Shown here in pieces: positions 1-9,358 of a DNA stretch of 64,000 nt. The notes beneath the pieces were generated by a model. It did no database searches, had not been told where the DNA came from, and saw only the letters and a program-made list of their open reading frames with translations. Each line of letters begins with the position of its first letter. Position 1 is the first letter of the stretch. Source of the DNA: Pogonophryne albipinna. Its lineage: Eukaryota > Chordata > Actinopteri > Perciformes > Artedidraconidae. A program made the position numbers and the translations under genes. The DNA is taken from the NCBI GenBank assembly GCA_028583405.1, contig JAPTMU010000036.1:814001-878000 (forward strand), written 5' to 3'.

Positions 1-690
1 GAGCCTGTTTTAGACATTGTAACTACGCAAGGAACAAAACTTGAAGTTGTTGCCTGTTATAAATACCTAGGTATCTGGCTTGATGATTGTCTCTCTTTTA
101 AACTTCATGTCAATAACCTGCTTAAAAAACTGAGGGTTAGGCTAGGGTTCTTTTTCAGAAACAAGTCCTGTTTCTCGCTTGAGGCCAGGAAAAGGCTAGT
201 CACTGTGACCTTTTTACCTGTGCTGGACTATGGTGATTTGTTGTATAAGAATGCACCTGCCAATTACCTGAGCAAATTGGATGCTGCGTATCACAGTGCA
301 CTGAGATTTGTCACAAATTGTAAAGCGCTTTCACATCACTGTACACTGTATGCCAAGGCAGGTTTACCATCACTCTCTGTACGGAGGCTCAGTCACTGGT
401 ACACTTTTATTTATAAAGCTATGTTGGGCAAACTCCCGTATTACATCTGTTCTCTGGTAAAGCAGAAAGTTGCAAGCAGCTATTGTCTGAGGTCGCAGGA
501 TGTAGTCTTGTTAGATGTACCAAGAGTAAGGACTGTCTTGGGTAAGACAGCTTTTATGTGCGCAGCTCCACTTGCTTGGAACAGCCTACAGTCCAAATTG
601 AAATTGAGCAATTTTATTTCTCTGAATGTTTTTAAGGCACGTCTGCACGAGATTCTTTCTGACACTATGGGTGTTTGTAAGTGTTGGTGA
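1..690 (+). CDS. C-terminal part of LINE reverse transcriptase (partial, 5' end off window)
   Basis: The frame is open from base 1 for about 229 codons, so the first methionine at 205 is not the true start. The part seen is the reverse-transcriptase thumb and C-terminal region. It begins with EPVLDIVTTQG, then YKYLGIWLDD, the conserved 'YLG' segment after the RT catalytic core, then a tail with LPVLDYGDLLY and APLAWNSLQ, motifs common at the end of L2/CR1-type ORF2 proteins. The catalytic FADD-type motif is outside the window but is present in the related copy at 10.2-11.4 kb. There is no internal stop in the part seen, so this copy is younger or better preserved than the minus-strand copy. 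The protein would copy the element's own RNA by target-primed reverse transcription. Confidence 0.85.
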   Translation, partial: EPVLDIVTTQGTKLEVVACYKYLGIWLDDCLSFKLHVNNLLKKLRVRLGFFFRNKSCFSLEARKRLVTVTFLPVLDYGDLLYKNAPANYLSKLDAAYHSALRFVTNCKALSHHCTLYAKAGLPSLSVRRLSHWYTFIYKAMLGKLPYYICSLVKQKVASSYCLRSQDVVLLDVPRVRTVLGKTAFMCAAPLAWNSLQSKLKLSNFISLNVFKARLHEILSDTMGVCKCW

Positions 691-842
691 ATATGTAAAT
701 ATGATGTCCTCTATTGTTGTTTTTATGTTGTTTCTATGTTTCATGTGGAACTAAATTGATGCAGGTCTCCCTTGTAAAAGAGATCCATGATCTCAAGGGA
801 CCTATCTGTCTAAATAAAGGTTTGAAATGAAATGAAATGAAA
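1..842 (+). mobile_element. 3' end of an L2/CR1-like non-LTR retrotransposon (copy 1)
   Basis: The left edge cuts into a LINE. An open frame runs from base 1 to a stop at 688-690, followed by about 130 bases of 3' UTR with an AATAAA-like site (TAAATAAAGG) and a terminal run of ATGAA-type units (TGAAATGAAATGAAA) ending near 842. Short tandem repeats instead of poly(A) are typical of L2/CR1-type LINEs. A second copy lies at 10175-11431 on the other strand and a third, only 3' end, at 47690-47835. L2 is my best clade guess; Rex1 or another Jockey-group clade is possible. Confidence 0.85.
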
Positions 843-1302
843 CATGTGGTAGCCTGGTAGGAGTATACTTCATCAACATGACTGCCCATCCTTAGCCCTG
901 CTTGAGTATTTTCTGAACATGTGCTTAATAATAACACAATCCTTTATAAATAATATATTTTGCTCTGAGTAATAACAGTTTGAGAGTTTGCTTAAATAGT
1001 CTTCAAAAACAAATATTTTCCTATTTTTTTTCCAACGGCCGAGATACACATAGGTCTACATAATTATAGGGCATCTCCATGGAGCTCAGGCTGATTGTTT
1101 GCTCTCTGATGGGCTGTGGTGGCTCGATCACGTTCTTTTAATTCTTAGGTTTCTATGAACAGTTTCTTTATTTTACCATTATGGAATAATCACATTGGTA
1201 AATAGTGGCGATGGGGTTTTTCCGGCCAACTTATCATAGTCATGATTTTGAATATTTCTAGTTCACCTTAACCTGTAACATATTTATATTGTTTTGTTTC
1301 AG
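843..1302. other. Sequence between LINE tail and first recognised transposase exon
   Basis: This AT-rich stretch has no convincing coding exon. It ends in a good 3' splice site (TTGTTTTGTTTCAG, AG at 1301-1302) serving the transposase gene, so it is probably intron. The upstream exon or exons, which could hold a THAP or other DNA-binding domain, are likely left of the window beyond the LINE. Confidence 0.5.
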
Positions 1303-2394
1303 GTCAAACGAGCTAGCCATACTGCTGCAGGATTGTTGTCCTGTCAGACAGAAGATACATCCTGCATAGGTGCTGATGATGCAAGTGATGATTCCCAGGT
1401 ACTGGAGGCACACACAACTAAACGTGGGCAGTCAGTGACTGTGGCCACACAGACGGAACCACTGGAACCATGCCCGTGTAAAACTGTGACTTTGGTGAGT
1501 GTGCAGACTGGGACCGATGACATTAACAACAGTCAGTTGCTCAGTCATGATCATCCATATTGCGTCAGCAGGGACATTGCAGGTGGATCCGCCACACTGG
1601 CACCTGCAGATGCAATGGCCAAAGCACCACCGAGTCCAACACCTGATGTGTCAATGCCTGAAGAAGATGCTTCCAGCTCTGGGGAGAGCATTCCAGGGAC
1701 AGAGCCTTCTTCGTCGGACTACAGCCCTAATGAAGATGACATTATACAGAATGACGGCGAAGACAGCGAGGATGATGGAGAACATTCAGTGGATGGCGGA
1801 GAAGATCCAGTGTCAGACAAAAAATATCTGGTATCCCATGCACAACTGATGAAGCTGTTTTGTGTATGCAACTTTGCCGGATGCGGAAAATGTGTGATCA
1901 GCAGGCCGTACTGTTCAGCCAAAGGCTTTGGACTGACAGTGAAAACTGACTGCATAGATGGCCATGAGTTTGTGTGGACTTCTCAACCCCTCTTAAATTG
2001 CACAATGTCCTGCAACCTGTTAGTGCCAGCCGCGATTTTCCTGACTGGAAATGCTTATGGCCCATTTTCTGAGATATGCCAGTGTCTGGGCCTGGAATCA
2101 CTCTCGACAAGACACTGCTATAACATCCAGAGAGTGTATGTGCTGCCGGAAGTTACCAGTGTCTGGAACTTGCACAATGAGGCAGTGATGGCAGCAACTG
2201 GCGATCAGGTTGTCACTGTGTCAGGCGATGGGCGATGTGACAGCCCTGGTCATTGTGCTACGTTTGGAACGTACACCATGCTTGATATCAACTCAAAGCT
2301 CATCATTGCCCAGCAGACAGTGAAGGTGACAGAGGTGAAAAATAGCTACTGGTTGGAGCCTGTTGGACTTGAAAGATGTATTTCCAAACTACAG
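1303..2394 (+). CDS. Transposase exon A (acidic region, zinc cluster, first catalytic Asp)
   Basis: The exon has 364 codons. Codons 1-170 are rich in Ser, Asp and Glu (EDSEDDGEHSVDGGEDP). From about 190 comes the zinc-ligand-like cluster CVCNFAGCGKC, followed by a Cys and GHEFVWTSQP. The segment SGDGRCDSPGH carries the first presumed catalytic Asp (codon 2227-2229). The exon ends ..CISKLQ|GTATTC, a usable donor; reading on gives a stop four codons later. The following intron (2395-2845) has a G9 run near 2773 and nothing else recognised. Confidence 0.8.
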
Positions 2395-4060
2395 GTATTC
2401 TATTGTTAGTTTGTTTATTTCACAGGTCAATAGTACATGTAGTATTGCTACAATATATTGTATAATCTTTTGTCTAATTTTAAATAACGATTGTCAATTT
2501 GGAATAGAAAGGTTGTGATGTCTAGCTGTCTGCCTGTGCCATTGTATGTATGGGATCTCTGCTGATAGCCAAAGATATATAATGTATGTACATTTGTTAC
2601 ATGATATGCTAGAGAGGCCATGATTTCGGACAAACATTGTCACATGAAAATATACAAATCCACCTCAATTGTTAAGTCTTAAATTCCATGTTGCAAAAAT
2701 TAATCCTACAATTGACCAAATTGTGACTTTACATGAGAAAATTGCCTGGCCCTCTAAGTTTGACTTGGACACGGGGGGGGGGTGTTGGCTAGAAATTGAA
2801 GATGTTGGCTTTATTACATTTAATTTATGGTAAATATCTTTTCAGGATCACAATGTGACAATTTCCATACTAGCCACAGACTGCCACCCTGCAGTGCAGA
2901 AGATGCTACGTGAGGACCACAAGACCATCAAGCATGAGTTTGACTTGTGGCACATTGTGAAAGGTGTGAAGAAGCGGATGCTGCAGAGCAGGAATACCGA
3001 GCTGAAGGAGTGGGTGCGCATGGTATCCAACCATCTTTGGTACTGTGTGTGTACATGTGATGGTGACGCGTTACTGCTGAAGGAGAAATGGACGTCCATC
3101 CTCCATCATATCATCAATGTTCATGAGTGGCTGTCGGCAGAGAAGATGCTGAAGTGTGAACACGAGCCTTATTCTGAAGAGGATGGGAGTTCCCGACCTT
3201 GGTTGGAGCGTTCATCCAAGGCCTTTGGCACTCTACAGAAAGTGGTCATGGACAAGAGACTGTTGAAAAAACTAGATAAGGTATTGTCTTAATTGCCCTT
3301 CTTCATTTATATATTCTGGCCTTATAAATTCACCACAAAGCAGTATATTTATCTAAAGAGAATATATTCAACGGATGTAGCCCTGAACAAACAGTAAAAT
3401 ATGAAATTGAAAATATGTAAAAAAAAAAAAAAACACATGCATAATTAATATCAGTATTTGAATTATCCACCAACCATGGGTGATTATTCAATAGTGATGT
3501 TTGAGAATTGCATGTCTGGCATCTCTCGACTCCAATAGTTCGCAATCTGACAAATTAAGTAATAACAAAAATGCTAAATAATGCTGACATTCATGACCCA
3601 CTCTGTTCAATTGCAGGTTACAGAAGGGATCCATACTGGCGAGCTGGAGAGCATCCATTCTTTGTATACAAAGTACGTTCCAAAGCGCAAGAAGTTCACG
3701 GAGGAGAGCTTTCAGGCACGCCTTCGCCTCGCTGCATTAGATCACAACCACAACATCGATCGTGAGCAGGCACAGACCAAGAAGGGGGCACTGCAGTTCA
3801 AACTGCAGTACTCGAAGCCTGCTGGAGGATATATGGTGAAGGCGATGAAGACACCAAAAAGCTACAACTTCCGAAGAGAAATCATGGTCGGGGTAGTCGA
3901 TAGGTGTTTATCAGCATCGTCCATGAGGTCCGAACTTGCTGAACACCGTCATACAGATGCAGAGAAGGAGAAAAGGACACTTGGTGCGCATAAAGGCCTG
4001 GTAAAACCATCGAAGGAGGATGCTGTGGCACACCACCTAAGTCGATTTGTGAACAAGTAA
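1303..4060 (+). CDS. IS4EU/ISL2EU-like DDE transposase, three exons, apparently intact apart from a missing 5' end
   Basis: The exons are 1303-2394, 2846-3280 and 3617-4060. All junctions are GT-AG in phase 0 and they join into 656 codons without a stop or frameshift. The protein has an acidic low-complexity N-terminal part, a Cys/His cluster (CVCNFAGCGKC, then CxDGHEF), and a catalytic domain. The likely acidic triad, numbered from the first exon base, is D309 in SGDGRCDSPGH, D376 in ATDCHPAV and E520 in HTGELESIHS. I recognise this arrangement from a very abundant fish/amphibian family usually annotated 'uncharacterized', which I place near IS4EU/ISL2EU DNA transposases; that superfamily name is less sure than 'DDE transposase'. 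AATAAA signals lie at 4118 and 4122. The predicted role is nuclear cut-and-paste transposition. No start codon is visible, because the first exon begins after a splice acceptor. Confidence 0.8.
2846..3280 (+). CDS. Transposase exon B (second catalytic Asp)
   Basis: The exon has 145 codons starting DHNVTIS after the acceptor TCTTTTCAG. It carries ATDCHPAVQKML (presumed second catalytic Asp, 2879-2881), FDLWHIVKGVKK and VSNHLWYC, all typical of this family, and then a Cys/His-rich stretch. It ends KKLDK|GTATTG. The intron 3281-3616 contains an A-run at about 3420 and no other recognised feature. Confidence 0.8.
3617..4060 (+). CDS. Transposase exon C (presumed catalytic Glu and C-terminus)
   Basis: The exon has 147 codons plus TAA, starting VTEGIHTGELESIHS after the acceptor TTCAATTGCAG. 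The HTGxLE motif probably supplies the third acidic catalytic residue. It is followed by LAALDHNHNIDREQA and a basic C-terminal tail. Two overlapping poly(A) signals follow about 60 bases later. Confidence 0.8.
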   Translation, partial: VTEGIHTGELESIHSLYTKYVPKRKKFTEESFQARLRLAALDHNHNIDREQAQTKKGALQFKLQYSKPAGGYMVKAMKTPKSYNFRREIMVGVVDRCLSASSMRSELAEHRHTDAEKEKRTLGAHKGLVKPSKEDAVAHHLSRFVNK

Positions 4061-4117
4061 TGTCGGTCTCTATGTGTCTGTCGTATATATGAAGTCAGCC
4101 TGTGGGGCTCTGTGGCA

Positions 4118-4127
4118 AATAAATAAA
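4118..4127 (+). terminator. Poly(A) signals of the transposase gene
   Basis: Two overlapping AATAAA hexamers (4118-4123 and 4122-4127) lie 58-67 bases after the transposase stop codon. Confidence 0.6.
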
Positions 4128-4217
4128 GGACGTCTATGGCTGAAGTAATATATGCTGGTAGTATTTGTATATTATTATTTGAAGGGTAAAAACATAGCTT
4201 GGTTCAGGAAAATGGTC

Positions 4218-4223
4218 TTTATT
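4218..4223 (-). terminator. Candidate poly(A) signal of the convergent P2X7-tail-like gene
   Basis: TTTATT on the plus strand is AATAAA on the minus strand, about 210 bases after that gene's stop codon. The two convergent poly(A) signals are therefore only about 90 bases apart. Confidence 0.45.
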
Positions 4224-4433
4224 ACTTTATGAACATCGAGCACTGAAAAACATTTGTAGAATCTAGTGAGATACATGTATATGCTTGATAATATAAGTTG
4301 TAAATACTGTTCTGATATATCACAAACATTGTATGAATGGTTCCATTATCAAAGTAGAATTTTCTTCGCTAGCCTAAATGTCACGATTTCACTGTCAAAG
4401 ATTTTCCTTCCATGCATGGAATCATTGGTCACA

Positions 4434-4593
4434 TCATATCCCTCCAGAATATTCAAATCCTTTGTAGGTTACTGATGGGTAGTGACTTCGTATCCGATTC
4501 ACAACACAGGCAGGTATCGGCACTCTGTTCCCTTTTCCAAGGAAACCTCTAGTCCAGATGGTGAATTGCCGATAAGCTGTTAGTCTGTAGAGG
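4434..4593 (-). CDS. Exon 2 of P2X7-tail-like gene
   Basis: After the acceptor TTTATTTCAG the exon gives 52 codons and TGA (4434-4436) in one open frame. It carries the most diagnostic part of the domain: the YRxTAYRQF..W..G.LG segment followed by PACVVNRIRSHYPS. It is too short to stand out as an ORF by itself. Confidence 0.7.
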
Positions 4594-4675
4594 CTGAAAT
4601 AAATAGGATACACCTATAAATACAAATCATTTAATTTAAAACAATTATATATTTTTAAATAGGGCCTACACTTAC

Positions 4676-5173
4676 TCGCTATTTATTGGTCGTTCGAGGG
4701 TTGCTGCACGCACGTCTCGTAGCGATACCATTGCGATCGCCAACATATCATTCTCGATGGAAACCATAGGGAACAGTCGGTGTTCCATGATACACTGGAG
4801 ATTATTCCCGTCTGAATTGAGCATGTGGTCGATACCAATTCCCCTGCAACATCTACATTCATTTTCCGATGGCATAACCACACAATTGTTACATGTACAC
4901 CAATCTGTGTTGTCCATTCAACATCTTCTTCCTCTGAGACCGAGTCGGTACTGGAACTGGTGGTATCCCACTCGAGAGTTCAGAACCGTCGGTACTTTCG
5001 GCGGATTCCGGATCGTATGCCACTCTAGAATTCGACCGAATCGGTTCATAAGCATAGGCCATGGGATGCCTGGTAACTGTAGATGCTTCCACATCAATGT
5101 CATCTCCCGACGAATAGTCAAATTCATCGTTCAAAACGTCGATCTCATTACAAAATTCCTCCATCGCTGCCAT
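4676..5173 (-). pseudogene. Exon 1 of P2X7-tail-like gene (contains frameshifts)
   Basis: From 5173 the frame reads an acidic stretch with DEFDYSSGDDIDVEAS and then AYAYEPIRSNSR. A second frame continues with SSSTDSVSEEEDVEW, and a third with the cysteine cluster and CIMEHRLFPMVSIEND. The exon ends AGCGA|GTAAGTG, a near-consensus donor. The similar composition of the consecutive frame segments is why I read them as one broken gene. Confidence 0.65.
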
Positions 5174-5743
5174 ATCTGCTACGTTGTGTTGACTTCCGGT
5201 ATGGATACCCGTAGCGAGGACCCACACAGTGACGTCACCATTTGGGACTCCCCTAATGGCAGCGGCCTGGTCCCGGAATTCCCCACCCGGCCGGCGGATA
5301 ATTAATTTTCTTTTGGCGAGTAATATCATATACAATAAATATTACGATCAATATCCATTGTAAAATGAATAAACTACCGGAATATTACAGCTGTAATGGT
5401 GTTTCCTTTCCCCTTTAAATACATCAGCAGTGACCCCACTGGTGATTTTGAAGAGTTTACGTGTCTGAAAAATGATGGTTGTTAACAAGTGGCTGAATAG
5501 GACTACAGAGTTTTCGAGGACGTTGTACGTCATTACACCGAACACGTAAACACTCCCGCTAAGTTTGTTTGCCCCATGTTCTGCATGAAAGCAAGTACCT
5601 GCGCTCTTGCAAACTGTTAAAACAAACGCTTAAACTTTTTGAATATGGATCTTAAGTTGCCGTGACGTTGAAGTCATGCGACCCTACTGTACTCGGCTGT
5701 AGTTCGTTTATGGTATAATGTTAGCATTTTGCTTCTGGCGATT
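5174..5743. other. Upstream flank of the P2X7-tail-like gene
   Basis: This is presumably promoter or 5' UTR on the minus strand. I see no other exon and no clear terminal inverted repeat marking a transposon end. Confidence 0.35.
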
Positions 5744-5932
5744 AGATTTAAGATTAGAAAATTATAAAAGTAGGGTAGACATGTGGATATTATCCGGCTG
5801 AACAAAACGTGCATTCATCAAACAGGTTCGTTTTCCACAGACCTTATTTCGAGCTATTTTCCAAAATCCTATGGAGAAAACTCATTGCATTTTTTATGAC
5901 GGAACCCATGCGCAGTTACCTCCGGGTAAATA
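5744..5932. repeat. 190-bp dispersed repeat, copy 1
   Basis: About 190 bases beginning GATTTAAGATTAGAAAATTA and ending near ATGCGCAGTTACCTCCGGG recur in the same orientation at 9166-9358 with about 85-90% identity by eye. I do not know the family. Confidence 0.8.
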
Positions 5933-6317
5933 CGTCATCCCTGCACTACTCTACTCTATTGACTCTCGTTATAAGCGGTGCACCACTCTTCAATGCAAGT
6001 GATAGGAGCAGCTCGGGTGCACCAAACTGCGCCCAAAGCAGCTGTTGACACCGCCAACAACTAGGGGGCAGCAGGAGCGCCAGAATGAGTGATTGACGTT
6101 TGAATGAGAGATAGATAGATGGAGACCGAGTGTAAACAAAACTAGATAGCGAATATGGAGAAGGAACATTATGTTTAATCATATAAAGAAACACCCTTTG
6201 AGAGGAGGATACTGGAGGGAAAGCTGAGAGTAAAAGAGCTCGCACCTGATCAGCCTGACATAGGCAGGAGTTAAGGACAGAGGAAGGCAGTATACGTGCT
6301 CTTTTTCAAGGACCCGA
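5933..6317. other. Unassigned sequence
   Basis: I see no gene. Short GC-rich pieces such as AGCTCGGGTGCACC may be remnants of other repeats. Confidence 0.3.
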
Positions 6318-7245
6318 GGCCTGTACTACGAAGCTGGTTCAACCTAACCTGGATATGTTTGAGTTAGCCGGTTGGCCTAATTTGGAGCATTCGACCAATC
6401 ACAAACATGGAGAAACGTACTGACAGCGCAGCGTCATACTTCCTGAATGAAAAGTCAACTATAATATTAGACATATGAAGAAGTTAAACTTTAAACATCC
6501 ATGACTTAAACACTTTATCCAGGATCAAAGCCACATAGCTGCACCTGCAAGGTGAATGCAGCTGGTAAAAGAAAAAGTTTGAATGCGTACATTAACAGGT
6601 TTATGATATCACTGCCCCGTCTAAGACACGATCTGACTTTAATTACATTTGACTCGAGTGTTTCGTCAACTTAATGTGTTGCTTAAAATAATACTTCTGC
6701 ATACAGTATGTGATACTGTGAGTGTTGCACGGTCAGATACGGCTCAGCTGACACAGATAAGGAAACATATGATACATTATGATGTGATATGCCGCGGACT
6801 GTAGGCCTACTTAATGTTACTCTGATCCGGTTACTTATGTTGTGGCAGATATTTAAGTAAGCTTTCTTAACGCTAATGTTATAGGCCTAATAGTCAGATT
6901 GCTCTGAAGATGGGAGGTGATATTCTATTTATTTTCACGTTCACACAGTCGGTGATTTTTGCCGGCCGTCTTTCCTGCAACGGCAGTTTTTCTGTATTTC
7001 CTTTCTCCTATAATATGACTTGATCGCTTTAAACTCCGCACACTGAGCTCTGATTGGTCAGCAGGCGGTGCTTTCACTGAGTTGATCTCTTAGCCTGCAA
7101 CCTAACCTGCTCCGGAGCAGGTTAGCCGCACAGCATATGTTACCATGGAGATCTAAAAAGAGAACCAGCGTCGTAGGACCGGAAAGCCGGAGTTTACCCT
7201 GAAGTTAGCCGGCTAAACGAAAATCCTGCTTCGTAGTATAACCCC
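6318..7245. mobile_element. Non-autonomous inverted-repeat DNA element (~930 bp)
   Basis: The left end has TACTACGAAGCTGG (from 6324) and the right end its inverted form CCTGCTTCGTAGTA (to 7239), with subterminal GTTAGCCGG motifs at both ends. No transposase coding is visible, so it behaves like a large MITE. The target duplication is unclear. The type resembles fish Harbinger-like MITEs, but that class call is tentative. Confidence 0.7.
7102..7125. repeat. 24-bp perfect palindrome inside the MITE
   Basis: CTAACCTGCTCC is followed immediately by its exact reverse complement GGAGCAGGTTAG, with no spacer. It repeats the terminal-region word AACCT/GGTTAG of the host element. Confidence 0.9.
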
Positions 7246-7640
7246 CTGGTTCAGCAAGAAGGCTAACTACTACCTGTAGCAATACCAGTGCTATATTTTC
7301 CATCCCCTGCCTCCCTTTCCAAACGTCAGGATCAGACCAGTCTATGGACCAGACCCAGCATGGATCCAGACAGATGTGAGTGACTTAAAGCACATATCAG
7401 AAAAAACTAAAAAGCATGAAGAAACTAGTCCACATGGATAATGCTATGCGACTAGCCATGTTTAGGAAATTAAACACAGCTGTCCAATGAAGGCCACAGG
7501 ATAGGGATCAGCAAGCATAACTAGAAAATGCATTTCCTACTGAAAATGCGTGTGAATGCTGTAAATGTGTACATTTGTTGCTGAATTTAGCTGAAAATGC
7601 AGAAAAAACAGAATATATTATTAGTTGAATGGTCTCTGTA
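7246..7640. other. Unassigned AT-rich sequence
   Basis: I recognise no gene or repeat here. Confidence 0.3.
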
Positions 7641-7700
7641 AATTTCATTACATTAGATGTTACTTGTTAGATGCTTTTATCCAAAGCGACTTACATACTC
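7641..7700 (+). repeat. Teleost dispersed repeat core (ATCCAAAGCGACTTACA)
   Basis: The words CATTACATTAGATG...GATGCTTTTATCCAAAGCGACTTACA match a short repeat that is extremely common in fish genomes. A second, more diverged copy is at 13601-13750. Confidence 0.6.
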
Positions 7701-7704
7701 AATC

Positions 7705-7790
7705 AGGGCTGCCCCTGGCCAACATGGGGCCCCAAGCGACATTGTGAGATGAGGCCCCCCCCCAACCGACAGGAGTGAAAAAAAATGTAC
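7705..7790. mobile_element. hAT-type terminal fragment
   Basis: CAGGGCTGCCCCTGGCC followed by GGGGCCCCAAGCGAC resembles the end of a fish hAT family also seen at 20917 (CAGGGCCGCC...TTGGGGCCCC). A possible opposite end (GGGACGGCCCTG) is at 9939-9950, but the flanks do not match, so the full element is not defined. Confidence 0.4.
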
Positions 7791-8747
7791 TACTTTGCAA
7801 ATATAATTCCTGTTTATTATTATTATCAACACAGTTACTTGTTTATACAGTGAGGTAAATGGTAAATGTGCATGTATGTCGTTCAGTATGCGTTTACAGG
7901 TGAATACGTCTGCATTTCCTGCCAAATACTAGCCTCAAAAAGATTAAAATATAATGAATGCAAATAAACTACTTCTACTAATAATAATCATAATCAATTC
8001 AATAATATAAATACTATATTATTTTATTATAATATAGTTGTAATATAGTCAAGACAAAACATGCTTATTACAGGCTCAAAAACTGATATTTCTTAAATCT
8101 GTATTCTAGTTCCCTCTGTCAGCAATGTATCAACTACTACACACACATTTCTATCAGTATTTATCTGTGTTGTGGTTGACATGATGATGACTGTTAGGAG
8201 TTAAGGGGAGAGGCTGAGCATCACCATGAAATGTGCAAATTGACATAAAAATGAATAAAAGGGGAAAAAATGCTCCATGTTTTTTAGGCTGTAAACTTTA
8301 ACTGTTATGTAAGCCAACTAGACAGACAGTTTATCACTCTTCCTCCTGTACATTAGCAGATAAAAGGCATCACATACTTGAATGAATGGTAAATAAAGAA
8401 TGCTGGAAATAACTGCATCTCCATTAGCCTATATGCTATGCAGAGACTGCCTTCTTCAAGTCGTGAATTGCAGCTGATGTTTTAATATGGCAATTGGCAA
8501 TTTGACTTATATACAACATTCGCAAGTTGTACATTTGACTCATACAATAACCCACCTTCGAGTGATGCTTTAGTTTCTTCATGTTTTGTTTTATTTCTCT
8601 CTTGCTTGCGCCGGACTGAAACTGTCTTTTCACCGAGATCTCTTCACCTGCACTAGTGGCCCTATCAAAGCCGTGATTGGTCAGATGTCGATTCATTGCA
8701 ACGGTGTCGGGTTACAGACGTGCTCCCCTTGTCACCTCTCATGTGTC
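7791..8747. other. Unassigned AT-rich sequence
   Basis: There is no supported gene. Long alternating AT stretches occur at 7960-8060. Confidence 0.3.
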
Positions 8748-9149
8748 CAGTGGCGTTTTTATATGTACAAAAGTGGTGGGGCACAAAAAACTTAGATGTC
8801 TATAAGCTTCTGCAGTGAGGTTCATGGCTGGTGAGGCACTGGCACTGACTCTCCAGGTTTACAAATATTATATTTTGACCTAAATCAAAATATAATATTA
8901 TTTTCAAAAGCTTTTGTCTGATGCTTCAATTCATTTTAAACTGACAGTTCAACAGAAGGATACCCAAAAAATGTAATGTTATCATTTAAATATTGAATTG
9001 TTCTCTCTTAGTAAGATCCCATTTTCAATAAAATTGCAGTCTTACCTTGACTTGAAGATGAAGTCCATTTGCCTATCCTTCTGGACAAAAATCTCTATTA
9101 CTTTTTTGTAAAAGTCCTCCTTATGTTCTTGTAGTTTCAAAAGTCTATC

Positions 9150-9178
9150 ATAAATCTAATCTAATCAATAGATTTATG
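9150..9178. repeat. Short inverted repeat (hairpin) at the edge of the dispersed repeat
   Basis: TCATAAATCT and AGATTTATGA are exact inverted copies about 9 bases apart, immediately before the repeat's AAAATTATAAAAG. Confidence 0.7.
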
Positions 9179-9358
9179 ATTAGAAAATTATAAAAGTTGG
9201 GTAGACATGTGGATATTATCCGGCTGAACAAAACGTGCATTTATCTAACAGGTTTGTTTCCCACAGATCTTATTTGGAGCTATTTTCTAAAATCCTATGG
9301 AGAAATCTCATTGCTTTTTTGTGGAGGGAAGCCATGCGCAGCTTACTTCCGGGTTTTA
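9166..9358. repeat. 190-bp dispersed repeat, copy 2
   Basis: This is homologous to 5744-5932, same orientation, nested inside the hAT element at 8748-9841. The shared block includes GTGGATATTATCCGGCTGAA and CTATGGAGAAA, and ends near ATGCGCAGCTTACTTCCGGG. Confidence 0.8.

Larger units (their letters stand above)
4434..5173 (-). pseudogene. P2X7 cytoplasmic-tail ('ballast')-like zinc-binding protein gene, two exons, frameshifted
   Basis: Exon 1 runs 5173-4676 and exon 2 runs 4593-4434, with an 82-bp GT-AG intron and a split codon (GA|C). The start ATG at 5173-5171 opens an acidic N-terminal region (MAAMEEF...). A cysteine cluster DWCTCNNCVVMP...ECRCC then matches the WCxCxxC..CC pattern at the start of the P2X7 intracellular tail. 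Exon 2 carries YRLTAYRQFTIWTRGFLGK, then PACVVNRIR and YKGFEY, matching the end of the same domain (CAYRCYATWRFG, LPSCCRWRIR, YSGF in mammalian P2X7). The N-terminal frame and the cysteine frame differ, so at least one and probably two frameshifts lie between about 4990 and 4905. No receptor channel part is present. The gene faces the transposase tail to tail. I infer it belongs to the same transposon or was carried along; free-standing proteins with this domain are common in fish. Confidence 0.7.
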
